Shown here: one piece after another, positions 52,401-64,000 of the stretch
Layout: every line of letters starts with the position of its first letter
Position numbering within the stretch: position 1 is the first letter of the stretch
Assembly: GCA_038380795.1 (NCBI GenBank)
Contig: CM076259.1
Span: 103,341,739-103,405,738 of the forward strand
Length of the DNA: 64,000 nucleotides
Direction: 5' to 3'
Source of the DNA: Pyrocephalus nanus
Lineage: Eukaryota; Chordata; Aves; Passeriformes; Tyrannidae
Notes under the pieces: model-generated
What the model was told of the DNA's origin: nothing
What the model saw: only the letters and a program-made list of their open reading frames with translations
The model's database searches: none
Translations under genes and position numbers: made by a program

Positions 52401-53011
52401 TAAAAGGCTTTGACGGGAACTCCACTACTGTGAGACCCTACGAGTACAATGAAAGAAGAGAAACCCCCAATTTGCAACTTTCAGCCTGTTACACAAAAAC
52501 TTACTACATGCTCTAAGCAAATGTGGTCACATTTTCTGTAATACATCCATAATAATCTCTGCTATAGTTACCTGTTCAGCTTACAGTGAAAGAAACCATT
52601 CTTACCATCCAAACTCCCATGTAATATTTCACTAACAAACACAGAGAAAACAATAACCATCTACCTGTGTAGTATAGTGCTCAATCTAATATACAGTTAC
52701 ACTTCTTATGAGTCACTAGGTATTTAAGTGACTTTCTATTTTAAATCTTTAAAGATCCCCACAGACTGAGAAGCAATAGCAATCTGCTCGGAATATGCCG
52801 ATATGCTGTACAAGACATTAAAATAAGCAGAAACACACAACTATTGTAGTCAACTCACAGCAGTTATAAAAGAGTTTTCATAAGGGTCTTCCAAGTTTTT
52901 AATTGACCCCTGCAATATTAACTTACTTAATTACTTATATAAGAAAAGTTCCAAACCGTCAAGTGAGTATGCACACCTCCTTTTGATGCTGAAAGAGGTA
53001 TCTTCTTTTAC
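49407..53011. other. Proposed first intron of SMPX or upstream region
   Basis: The acceptor of exon 2 is at its left edge on the minus strand. Apart from the A19 run at 50764 and several donor-like sites near 52.6 kb, nothing was recognised. Confidence 0.5.
50764..50782 (+). repeat. Poly(A) tract, A19
   Basis: A lone homopolymer run without a recognisable retroelement body or flanking duplication. Confidence 0.8.
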
Positions 53012-53220
53012 CAGCTGAGGTATTGACTGTGACCCTTTTAATGTGTCTGAAATAGCTCCGATGCTTTCAGCCTGGACGGCACTGAGAGCTGCTCCAGGCT
53101 AGAGTGGGACTCAGCAGAGAAGCGAAGTGTAAAAGGGAATTCCTGTCATAGCTTCCAGTTGTTCTTCCTAAATATAGAGTTTGATTCACCCTGTAACTTG
53201 GTCCCCTGTGACACTTGACC
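53012..53220 (-). promoter_or_regulatory. Candidate SMPX muscle promoter and non-coding first exon
   Basis: On the minus strand, in order, are an NKX2-5-type site TCAAGTG (53218-53212), a perfect MEF2 site CTATATTTAG (53177-53168) that could also serve as a TATA-like element, and an E-box CAACTG (53161-53156). About 100 bases on, a second E-box (CAGCTG) abuts a possible donor, CTG followed by GTAAAAGA, at 53011. Initiation about 30 bases past the MEF2/TATA box would give a first exon of about 130 bases, 3.6 kb from exon 2. A single MEF2 match is expected by chance several times in 64 kb of AT-rich DNA, so the call rests on clustering and position. Other donors exist nearby, for example at 52606 (GTAAGA). 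Confidence 0.3.
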
Positions 53221-53670
53221 ATGGTAAAACCAGGGCTCAACTGTCAAGCAGGAGGTGTTGAAGTAACACACCTTTGGGTCCTTTTCCTGCCCTCCCTCTC
53301 CCTGTCATTCTGGGCTTTTCCCGAGTGCCAGGCATACAGTGGCAGTAGGTAACGCATAACTCCTCCCATGGCATTTGGGGCAGTGTGTGCCTCCCTGCTG
53401 CCACACCAGGGAAGGAAATAATTATGGAGACGTAATTATGAAGAACTCAACTCAGAGGAACTGTCTAGGGGAGGTGAACGACACACCAACGTGACTGTAT
53501 TGCTGCCGCCTTGGGAGCAAACTCGCACAGCGGCTGCCCTGGGGTCTCGGCACAGCCTTCCTCCGTGCAGGACAGCCATGGAAGGGAGGAAAGCTTCATG
53601 GAAGGAGTGTGTGGGACCATGGTGACCAGCTGCTGAGCATTTGGGCATGGAGATGAAGAAAAGGTAAAGG

Positions 53671-53672
<2 letters not shown>

Positions 53673-53724
<52 letters not shown>
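53673..53724. repeat. (GT)26 microsatellite
   Basis: There are 26 uninterrupted GT units (52 bp). Such a perfect tract is usually length-polymorphic. It lies about 450-550 bp upstream of the candidate SMPX promoter, and frames reading Cys-Val or Thr-His repeats through it are not genes. Confidence 0.97.
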
Positions 53725-53725
<1 letters not shown>

Positions 53726-54072
53726 GCTACGGCTCATAAGAGAAATGAAACGTTATCTCAGTCATGCTCATGTGGCTGAAGTACTGTCTTCAGTGAAGGC
53801 TACTGATGGAGATCTGTCACAGCAAGCAGTGTGTGGGGCATATCCTCATGTTTTCACTTCCAGAAATGCAGACTCCAGTTCATTGTGTCTTCATAAGAGT
53901 GAACTTCCCTCTCCATCACTCCTCCAATGTACCTGTTTTACACCGGACCCACAACACTAACGATGACAAGAGCAGTGTCATTGTGGGCAATACTGTATTG
54001 GCCACTTGCTGCTACTCTTTGCCACTTTTAGGAGATGATCAACAACTTTCAAAATTAGCACCACAGACATTT

Positions 54073-54862
54073 ATCACAGAATCACAGAATCATAGAATGG
54101 TTTGTGTTGGAAGGCACCAACAACCTCGCCACGGACAGAGAACCTTCCACTACACCAGGTTAGTCAGAGCCCCATCTGGCCTGGTCTCGAACACCTCCAG
54201 GGGTAGGTGGTCCACAGGCTCTCTGTTCCAGTGCCTCGCCACCCTCACAGCAAGAATTTCTGCTCAATATCTAATCTAAACCTACCCTCTTTCAGTTTAA
54301 AGCCATTCTCCCTGTCCCATTACTACATGCCCTTGTGAAAAGTCCCCCTCCAGCTTTCTTGTAGCCCCCTTTAGGTGGGAAGGTGTTAAAAGATGTCTCT
54401 GGAGCCTTCTCTTCTCCAGGCTGAGCAACCCCAACTCTCGCAGTTGTCTTCACTGGAGATGTGATCCAGCCCTCTGATCAACTCAGTGGCTCTCCTCTAG
54501 ACTCATTCCAACAGGTCCATATCTGTCTTGTGCTGGAGACCCCAGAGTTAAACCCAGTTCTCTAGGTAGGGTCTCACAAGACTGGAGTAGAGGAAGAGAA
54601 TCAACCCCCCTCGATCTACTAGTCACACCTCTTTTGATGCAGCCCAGGATGCAGTTTCCTTCTTGTCTGCAAGTGCACTTTGCCACGTCATATTGAGCAT
54701 TTTGTTCACAAGCACATCCAAGTCCTTCTCCTCTCTGCTGCTCTCAATCCATTTTCTACCCAGCCTGTACTTCTGCTTGGGGTTGTCCTGAACCAGGCAT
54801 TTGGCTTTGTTGAACTTCAGTAGGTTTGTACAGGCCTGTCAAGGTCCCTCTGGATGGCAACT
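54073..54862 (-). mobile_element. CR1 LINE, 3' end portion, 5'-truncated
   Basis: The plus strand starts with the reverse of the CR1 3' tail (CACAGAAT octamers, then CATAGAATGGTTTGTGTTGG). It runs through the familiar avian CR1 blocks reversed, such as CTTCTCCAGGCTGAGCAACC, CCAAGTCCTTCTC and GGTCCCTCTGGATGGCA, where it stops abruptly. It spans about 790 bp of the end of ORF2 and the 3' UTR. Stops and indels in every frame show it is dead. It sits about 0.9 kb upstream of the candidate SMPX promoter. Confidence 0.93.
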
Positions 54863-57800
54863 ACTCATAACAACTAGTGGTTGGGATAGTTATTTCAGAG
54901 AGGATCTCCCTTGACTTTAACTCATTTGACCAAAGAGTCTTTTCCTTTCAAGTATCTCAAAGAGGAATTTGACCAATCAGACTGCTCCATTAAGTCTGTG
55001 ACTCACTCTCTGATGCCTTCTTTTCCAAAAATATTGTCAGTATATTGTCACCAATAAAGCTGATGACTTGTAATGTGATCTTGTACATGAACATATTTCA
55101 ATTTATATTAAAACAACTATATTACAAACTTGCTATGGAATACACAGTTCTTTCTTCCACATGTCATTAATTTAACAAAGGTGGGCCACTGTTTAGATTT
55201 GAAAATAATTTTGAAAATATGCCTGAGAAATACCAGCTCAACACTGTTTGCTTCAATAAATTTTCATAGCAGTGACAAGTAATTTAACAGATGGTCTTAG
55301 TGATGTGTACACAGGAAGAGAATCTACCTCTGTCACATACCCAACACCCATAAACTATCACACCTGAACTGTATTAAATTGTGGGGATAAAAGGAGAAAA
55401 CTCAATTTTTATCAATAATATTAGAAAATGTAGATCTGAGTAGATTTTGAAGGGGAAAAAAGCCACTCAGCATTATTTTGCAGCATACCATTACCTTTGA
55501 ATAACCTCTGGGATGCAAAGCCCCATGACTTGCAGATTCGTCTGCTAATACAAGCAGCAGATAATTTAGTAAGTAAATAGAGAGGCATATGTGCATTTCA
55601 GAGGATGGATTCATCTGGCAAGTTAGGGCCATATACACTGACACACGCAGCATAGAATTATTATGTCCTGTGTACAGAAATCCAAAAGACATAGTAACAA
55701 TATATTTATTTGAAGTATGATATTCCAATATAGTTAAAAACAGACTTCTGCTTCATTCCTAGAAGCTTATCTAATTAACACACTTCCTGGAACAGCTTAT
55801 TAGTTTTGAAAGTGAAGTTGATGGTTAACAGAAATGTGTATGTATCTTACTTCTCAACTGAGATATTTCACTGCATAATGTCAGAATTGTTTTTCTAAAG
55901 CTGTCACTACCTAATATGCTTACTTAAATGTTTTGCTTTTGGAGAAGCCTCATGAGTGCAGAAAAAAGTTCCCTGAGGATCCCAAAAGAAAAATATTTTC
56001 TTTATTATAGTCCAAAAATGTTTTTGTGTAATGCAAAAAACTGAAAATGCAAGTTAACACAGGAGCAGTCACAACTGTAGCTCACTTGAAATAAGACTTC
56101 TTTGAAGTAAAAAATTCATTTCTGGGCTTTTGCTTTGAATTACCAAGTAGTAGCAACATATTATAGCAATGCAAAATTCTGCTTCCCCGTCTTAATTTTA
56201 GCTCTGTAAATTACAGTTAGGAATAATGGGTCCACAATAGTAAGTATTTGATTACTTTCTTCCTGTATCTATCTTCATTTGTATTTTTAATGAAGAATAT
56301 GAAAACTTAATTTGCAGGGCAACTAGTGTAACTATTCTCTTCATTCCACACACCTAAATTATTGACTAAGATTTAAAAACAAGAAACCTGCTCTCAGACA
56401 GATGTATCAGAGGAGTAACACAGAGAACTCTGAAAAAAACAACAAATCCACCATCCATTTTCTGACTCACTCAGGTTTTATTTGTACTTTTGGCTCTTTT
56501 CCCTTAGTAAAGATTAATCTACTCCATGTAACAATGACTTGGAACATAGGCTTGATGAAAGGCAGAGACTTTTAGCAATGGTACCCAGTCACATGAGGTT
56601 AGACAGAACTACAGAAATTTAAAATGCAGCGGAGCTACCAATTTTACCAGGCATCATATTCCATTCTTATTCTTGCTTTAAACTGAAAATAATTTTGAAT
56701 CATAGATTGTAGAAAGAATATCAAACCTCAGCAACTTTGTCAAAGGAAAATTGTTTGAGGAAGTATCATTTAGTGTTCAATTGTTTCTCCCCATTTTGCC
56801 CAATCTTTATTTCTTAATATCAAGAAAAAACCAAGGACTTTCTCTTGAGTTTCTGTTTGTACAGTTATGCCAACAACAGTGACATCAAGCTATTTAAATA
56901 ATGAATGACATAAAATAGCATGCAAAAATGTTTTCTGTTATCTAGTGGACAGGAAATAAACAAACATATCTGAATTAGCTGATTTTGTTTCTGTGACATT
57001 TCTGGACTGCTAAATATTAATTCAACTCCTGCATTCTCCCTTTCCTTTCAATGGAAAAGCATGATGATTATTATCACAGAGTGTTCCATAGAGAAATAAT
57101 TAGCCTTGTATCAAGGAGATGGTCTCATTAGAGGCTGCCAGTGACCTTGTTCTAAATTTCAGAGTTACAGCATCATTAATAGTGTTGTTAGCATCATCTA
57201 AGATTTTGCATTAAGTTCTGAAAACTGCATTATAAATCTAATCCATACAAATGCTTGAACATCATAGATTTGACCACTATTACCCAAAAGCCATATTCTC
57301 TGTTGCTTTCTATTGTGTAAAGTTCTTAGTTACCAAAATGTTTTGGGTAACTGAAATGTGATGATGCCATACAAGCAACAAGTTTGTTTCTTTTTTTCAT
57401 GATAAATTTTAGCCAGTATACCTGGCAGAGCTGATCCTATAAGAATGAGCAAGGGTAGATTTAGAAGAGAATGTGAAATTTAAATGGCATGCTGATTTCT
57501 GTAAACATTCTGTCTGCTATAATGATTCAGCATTATTTGGAAAAGATTCAAACAGCCTGACATTGTACCATCTGATATTGTTCTTGACAAACAAGTTTGA
57601 CAAAATAGGAACTGACTAAATCATTGGTGAAATTTTGAGCAGAAAGGCTACTCATTGTTTTCACAAATCAGCATAGTTCAAATAAGCATCTACTCTCTTT
57701 ACCAATCTCATCACACTCTTATTTTGATGATGGCATCCCTATCAATTGATCACATCAGCTGTGCACTACTAGCTCTTGACTTCAGATTAAGACCTTACCT

Positions 57801-59485
57801 GATATGCCATGAGGAATTTTGCTGTTGTACCAATGTGACCCAAAGATGCACAAGAACTAGGTACAGACATACCAGAGGACTTGGGGATTCAGCACCAAGG
57901 AAATTAATTTATTTCTCTCTTGTAATAAAGCACGAAACAAAACTGCAGTTGTGTAGGTAATCAGCTCACATGCAGCTATGGTCCTGCTGTGAGCACAATC
58001 ATCTGATCTGTAACTAAGAGAACAATGACTAAATTCAGATGATTCCTCATTTAAATAGCATATTAACAGGAAAGAAAGATGTGGTTGAGACATGAAGCAT
58101 CTGTGGTAGAGAGATGCACCCAGAACAAGGAAGATGAGACAATGGAGGAAGCAGAATTTCAAGGACTTTATAAAAGAAATTAATGCCTTAAGATAAAAAT
58201 GACCAAACTCAAGGACAGCTGCACCAATCTGCTGAATCATGTGAGATTGATCAGTTGCTATCTTTGGTTTGTATCTGCTGTACAGAAAATAAAAGATGAG
58301 GATTGTTAAACCATTGGTGTGGAGATTTTTAAAGTCTGAGTCAATATCAAGACACTTATCTTAGTTCCCATGAGTCATAAGGAAAAAAAATCTTTACCTT
58401 CTCATACCTCCAATGTTGTGAAAAATAGGGCAATTAAGAATTATTTTTTTCCATGGTGAAGATATGAATAAATCTACTAGTCATATTTATCTATCCAGTA
58501 GTCAAACATGATCCATATCAAACATTATTTTTATTGAATCAAATCTGCTGCAGGAACATTTTTCAATCATCTGTGGTCTCCTGCCATACAAATATTGTAG
58601 ATGTTCAGAGAGAAATTGCCAAAAGAATTCAGTGTTGGCACAGAAAGACGAGTAAAATCCTTCAGCTGCTCCATCGGGAAATGATGTTTTCTGATACAGC
58701 ATCAAATATCAAGGATCAAAAAGTGTATAAACAGTTTATCTTCGGAAATTATGCAAAGGTAGTTTTTAAAATCTTCACATCTTACTTTACACCCGTATGA
58801 ATTAGAGGTGTGGACAGGCAATATCTTCTATACAGGAATAATAATAAGTCTGGAAAAAGAAACTATATTAAGCTGTTTCACTCTGTCTCCTCTGGCTGTG
58901 CAACACAGTCCTTTTGAAGCACAGTTCACTTCTTGAGATCTGGAGTTAAAAGTGGTGCTTGAAAATCATCTGTCTTGGAAATTACTATTAAGAACTGCAA
59001 GCTGTGTTGTGTTTCCTGTGCCCACCAACTATCAGTGAGGTGTCGGCCATTATCTGACAAGTATAAAGATAAAGTGACTATTTATTTTTATTAGAAAGAA
59101 AGGAAATGTTCTTAGCTCAGGCTCCTAATATAAAGTGATCTGTGTAAGGCAGAACTGCTGTTTTGTCACGGATAGTTCACAGCTGCACTGGCTGACAAGG
59201 GACAGAGGGGATTTGCAGTACTGGGACACCAGTCAAAATTAGTTTGTCCACTGCATGGAGGGGCTATGTAATAATGAAGCTGCTGTCCCTTGTCCTTGAG
59301 GCAGAACAAAACCAGTGCTGGTTCAACTGACTGCTATGCTGCATGATGAAGCAGTTCAGGAGCAAATCAAGAGCTGCTTCAGCCGTCTGTACAGTCCAGG
59401 CAGTTACAGTGATATCCTCATCAGCTCACCCTGTGCAAGACATTTCAACTGCTCAGAACGGCCAAATACCATATATGCATAGGCA

Positions 59486-59607
59486 ATCCAGGTTGGAAGG
59501 GGCCCTGAGCAACCTGGTCTAGTGAAAGGTGTCCCTGCCCATGGGGGCAGGAACCAGATGATCTATAAGGTCCCTTCCAACCCAAACCATTCTATGATTC
59601 TGTGAAT
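59486..59607 (+). mobile_element. CR1 LINE 3' end fragment
   Basis: About 120 bp in sense orientation: GGTTGGAAGGGGCCCTGAGC, then AACCTGGTCTAGTGAAAGG, GTGTCCCTGCCCATGG and GGTCCCTTCCAACCCAAACC, ending in the octamer tail ATTCTATGATTCTGTG. It is a typical short, 5'-truncated avian CR1 copy. Confidence 0.93.
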
Positions 59608-62600
59608 GGAAATGCTTTGGACTTTAACAGCCATTAAATAATGAGCTACGGGCTATTTTGTCTCCTCCAAACTGTTACCCCACTTTGACTTACTCAGCTT
59701 AAGTGCACTTCTTTCTTCAGGGTTCAAGGCTGCCTTACAAGTTTTGGGATTCAAACTTGACAGGTCTGATGCTATCACGTGCATTTACTTCAGGTTACAG
59801 TAAGCATGAAACAATACCTGTTAGACTTAAATTATTCTATATTTATTTTGCATTCTGCAGTAAAATATATTTTACTTTTTTACCCTTTTGTTTGCAGTAA
59901 AATATTTTACCTTTACAGAGGGACTTCATAGGTAATTTAAATTAAAAAAAACCCCAAACACAACAAACCAGCAAAATAATTGTTCAGCAATAGCTTCCCT
60001 TGTGTGCTCTTCTCCTTCATGGATTGACCCCTTTAACTGGAGTTTAGGTTAACTCTTTTTCATGAACAGACTTTTAAACTTATAACGTGATCCAAACATA
60101 GGAAATAATGCTGAATAGCTGTTTGGGAGAAGATATTCCATGTTTTTCCTCAAGTCCAATAGATGAGCAAGCAAGACTATCATCTAAAATTAGTGTCTGA
60201 AGCCTGAAACTAATATGCTTATGGAACTGTATTCTAGAATACTATTCAAGCCACTTCTCTCAATTTTCTCCATTTCCTTTGCTTTTCTTTTAAAGTCGGA
60301 CACTCAATTCTCCTTGGAGCACAACAGCTTCAGAGGACCTTCTTTTAGGTGTAATTCCAATTGTGATGTGCCTACCAGAATTACGACAGATGGGTAAATG
60401 CTGCAATTTGATAGCAATTATGTTTTGCAATAGGTCAACACTGTGAAATAATTGGTGAAAAAGTACATACATACTGTCACAGAATAATCTAGTAAAGGCA
60501 TGTTTCTATGAACACTTGTGTTTTTTCTTTACTTACATTGAACAGTGACTTAAGAACAAACCTAATTTGTTTTAAGAATCAAAATCCCATCTTTCCAGCA
60601 AGTATTTTTGGTAACCAGGTTAAATACTGCAAACAAACCCTGAACCTTAGAAGAATATTTTGACCTCATTTCTGTTTAAATAAAGCAAGACTCTTTTATA
60701 CTGTAATTGGAACATAAAAAAACCCAAAACAATATAATTGTGTAACATTCTGCTCTTTTCCTTTTTAGGCGTAGCAAGGATGAAAGGTTTTTTTAAATTT
60801 TCTTGTTTGGGTTCTTTTAAATGATACACATATTACATGTCTCCATAATTCCCATTACCTGAATTGCTCCCCTATACTGAGATTTTTTACATAATATGTA
60901 ATAGGTAATGAAAACATATTTGTCCTTCAGACCTTTACAACCAATGCTATATACACCTTTGTAGTGTGCCAGTCTCTGTACGTCTCCTCTTGTTTCTTGA
61001 TTTCTTCTTTACTCTGATCTTTTTACTCCCTCCAATCTCCTAACCTAAATGGACTATCTATTTCATCTTTACCCATCATTTTCTTCTTTCATGCATCCTA
61101 CTTAAATTCTCAGCTAGGCTTGAAGGCTCATTCTGTAAACATTCACATATTCCATTGGAGCATTCCTTTAAGTTACACTGGCACATAAACATTTGCAGAA
61201 TGATATTTTACTCCAGCCCTCCTTTCCTCTGCTTAGCTCATCTCATCTCTGTGTCCAACAATCTAGTGATGAAGACTACTCAAAACATATCTGAAAAGCT
61301 ATTTGATTTCCCCAAGGCTCGAACACTTATTCAATCAAGTCATGTTCTGATTGTAGTGTCTTTGAAATGGCAAAATTTACAACCTCTCCTCAACAAAATC
61401 AGCATCTTAGCTGATTTTAGGTCTAAGCCTGTAATAAACTGCAATTCTGTACAATTTCCCTGAACCCCTGCAAAGTCCTCTAATATCAGAGGTTTTGAAA
61501 ATGTTGTTAAGACTAGTTTTACCTTTATTTTGCAATGTACATTCTATGGTAATATCTGAATACTCACATATCTACTTTAATAATAGATCAGTTGAAGAGA
61601 TTATTAGACACATCGATAATTAATCTTAAGATAAATATATTTGTCTTGAATGAGAAGCCTATGATATTAAATCTCTAACTGAATTAATATCTTAATGTAT
61701 TAATAGATTCTGTTTGGTATTCAGTTTGCAAATTATATTTAATCAGTAGTATTATGTTTATGAGAGGGGTTTTTTTCTGTCTAAACTTTTTGCATGGACT
61801 TAGATACTCTTTCACAATGACATTTTCTAACATTCTCTGATACTTTTGAGGTCCGCTCATATCCTCCACTTAACACACACCCCAGCTGTGACTCCTAAAA
61901 CTCTGATAGTTACACTGCTCTGTAACAGTGTGTGGATACTGGTCACTAACTGAATTACTGCATGGCATTTTGCTTTAGTCACTACCTTAGCTTAATATCT
62001 GGCTGCAAGTAAAACCAAGACACGGAAAAAAGTGTATCAGTACCTGCACCACCTCCTGAATGATTTTGAAGTGGAAATCTTTAATCCTGAATAATGTCAC
62101 TTTCAAAATGCAATCACTCCCTGTAACACTTCATAGTCCACAACAGTTTAATTCCATGGGAACAAGGATAAACTTTGCCTTTCTGCCAGGGGCAAAACAC
62201 CTGCTCAAGTCACACAAGTCAGAACAGTGGAGCTAGCAGTTCACTCAGAATATCTATCTTCTGCATTCTAGAAAACTCTTACTTTTGTTGTTGTTTTCTT
62301 GTGATAAATTTTCCAACAATAAAGTACAGACTTTATTTTCATTTTCATTATTTTTAGTTGCACTTACAATTTCTATGACAACACAATAAAATTCAAGTCT
62401 GTATTTTTATGGTATACTAAGTAAATATATAAGTAAAAATACAATAACATTACAGAACCTGTTTATCAACTTGTTCATTTAAACATATTCACTTTAGTTT
62501 GCTTTATTTTGCTGTTAGTGAAAGTATTCGTGTTCTCAGCTGTTCGAATACAATTCGCCTCCATTGCTTCCAAAGACGACCACAGTTTAAATTCTGTGTA

Positions 62601-63823
62601 TTTATATTGAATGTGTTTTGGTTAATGGAACAACTTGAGTTTTCAATTAATAAGGTGTAGAATAAGCCATATTTGCATAATTTTTCAATTATTTGCAATG
62701 GAACTTCCTACATTGGGAACCACTGCAGAAATATTATCAGATCTGATTAGTCTAGGACTCTGTTTATGATTAGTTTTAAGTGGTGGGGACATCTCAAAGT
62801 TGTGTATGTCAGCGCACAAACTCAAATTTGGTTGCATGCAGGGCTGGATACCCTTCCTGTAATTCTCCAGTTTTATGTCAGAATTATATTCTTCCCAAAG
62901 TTCTCAAAAGGCATCGATCAAAATGAACAGCTCCCATCAAAGGGTAGGAGTGTAAGGATGATGGAAAATCTAAAGGGGGGGAGGGAGGAAACCATCCCTG
63001 GGTTGATATGAAAGACAAAGGAATTAAGCAAACAGAGAACAAGTGAAAGCCAGCCCAACCTGCATTACCAGTTCACTTCCCACTCTGTGTCCACAAGTGC
63101 CCATGATGACAGACTGGCCAGGGCTGTCTCCCCTCACTTGCTGATCTAACCTGGGCTACAGACCCTTGTTCTCCCTCAGCAATGCCATGTGGTCAGTGAA
63201 AAGAGAGGGAGCTGAAAGGAGCCGAGGAGTTCAAAGCTGAGAAGTTCTTCCTGCTGGCAGCATAAGGCAAAACTCACAGCAACCATTCTGGGAAAGACAG
63301 GATGAAGAAGCATATACAGAACAAAGAGCGAGATGACAAATCTGTAAAGGTGGCTGAAAAACAGCATTAAAAACACTTAAATTCCAGGAAAAGGAAGTAT
63401 TGGTGCAGTTTTTTATTCAAGGGACAGGCACTTGTACATCTCCTTTAAAAGCATAAACACAACTTCTACAAAGCTTTCTGTGTGGAAAAGACAGGTAGTG
63501 ATTGGTTTTATGAATCTTCTCCTATTGACAGTCCCAGGTTTTCACAGAATGGCCCATGAACCCACAGACTAATTAGAGATAAAGGATGGATGGAATAAGC
63601 CTCTTTGGAGAGAGAGAACCTTCTGAATCATTTCTCGCAAACCAATGAAAGAACAAAGTTTATCTGAAGCACGCAGCAAAAGGTGGACTGGAAGCCACGA
63701 ACTGCAAAAGGGCTCTCCCACTGCTCTCTTGATTAAAGCTGTAGAGGTCTCCTACTGCTGCTGTCCTGATTCCTAAAGATTCTTACGAGAAAACTGAGGA
63801 CATCATAGGGCATTTTTCTCACA

Positions 63824-63850
63824 GGGGGAAGGGAAGGGGACGGGAGGGGG
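63824..63850 (+). other. G-quadruplex-type motif
   Basis: There are five runs of three to five G separated by one- or two-base spacers (GGGGGAAGGGAAGGGG, then ACGGGAGGGGG). This satisfies the standard intramolecular G4 pattern. An octamer ATTTGCAT follows at 63865-63872. No gene start could be tied to it within the window. Confidence 0.7.
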
Positions 63851-64000
63851 AAAGGAATAGTTCAATTTGCATCGTTTGCATAGGCAAATAAATACTTTCC
63901 TTTAACCTTTGCCAAACCTCGTACTTGCTTGCTTTTGGCGTTCAAGCTGTGAGTGGAAGTTTTTAAACGAAGAGAAAGCCCTCACAAATCAGCTCTTAGT

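Larger units (their letters stand above)
54863..64000. other. No gene recognised; one short CR1 and a G4 motif
   Basis: AT-rich non-coding DNA upstream of SMPX. In human the next gene on this side is MBTPS2. None of its exons was recognised, so it is presumably outside the window. Confidence 0.55.

Noticed and set aside
53465..53960. Open frames across the GT tract
   Set aside because: They exist only because a GT repeat has no stop codons in those frames.
1..64000. CRISPR arrays, operons, rRNA or bacterial mobile elements
   Set aside because: The window is vertebrate nuclear DNA with CR1, LTRs and a spliced gene. No regularly spaced repeats or prokaryotic gene layout were seen.

Overview
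The window reads as nuclear DNA of a bird. It is AT-rich, almost gene-free sequence containing CR1 LINE fragments that carry the avian CR1 3' end (octamer tails of the ATTCTRTG type), plus two solo LTRs of endogenous retroviruses. There is no sign of bacterial gene organisation. Nearly all open frames are chance frames or lie in repeats.

One gene is firmly supported. SMPX (small muscle protein X-linked, also called Csl or chisel) lies on the minus strand between about 40.1 and 49.4 kb, possibly reaching 53.2 kb. Its short coding exons (39, 90 and 141 bases) are at 49347-49385, 44272-44361 and 40483-40623. They have GT-AG introns, all in phase 0, and join into an 89-residue protein whose core and C-terminal motifs match vertebrate SMPX. 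A 3' untranslated exon is proposed at about 40080-40377. A muscle-type promoter and non-coding first exon are proposed at about 53012-53220, with low confidence.

Layout: 1-34.5 kb has no recognisable gene and holds small tandem duplications, an exact 18-bp-arm hairpin at 12.5 kb, CR1 relics at 7.9 and 17 kb, and AT-rich simple repeats. 34.5-38.2 kb holds two solo LTRs (34555-35082 and 37765-38217), both on the plus strand and so antisense to SMPX. 40-49.4 kb is SMPX, with a 131-bp foldback element flanked by near-identical 10-mers in the intron between exons 2 and 3. 53-55 kb has the candidate promoter, a (GT)26 microsatellite and an approximately 790-bp minus-strand CR1. 55-64 kb is non-coding, with one short CR1 and a G-quadruplex motif near the right edge.

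No previously undescribed multi-gene system was seen. The most interesting unexplained structures are the foldback element at 47.3 kb, the perfect hairpin at 12.5 kb and the NKE/MEF2/E-box cluster at 53.2 kb.
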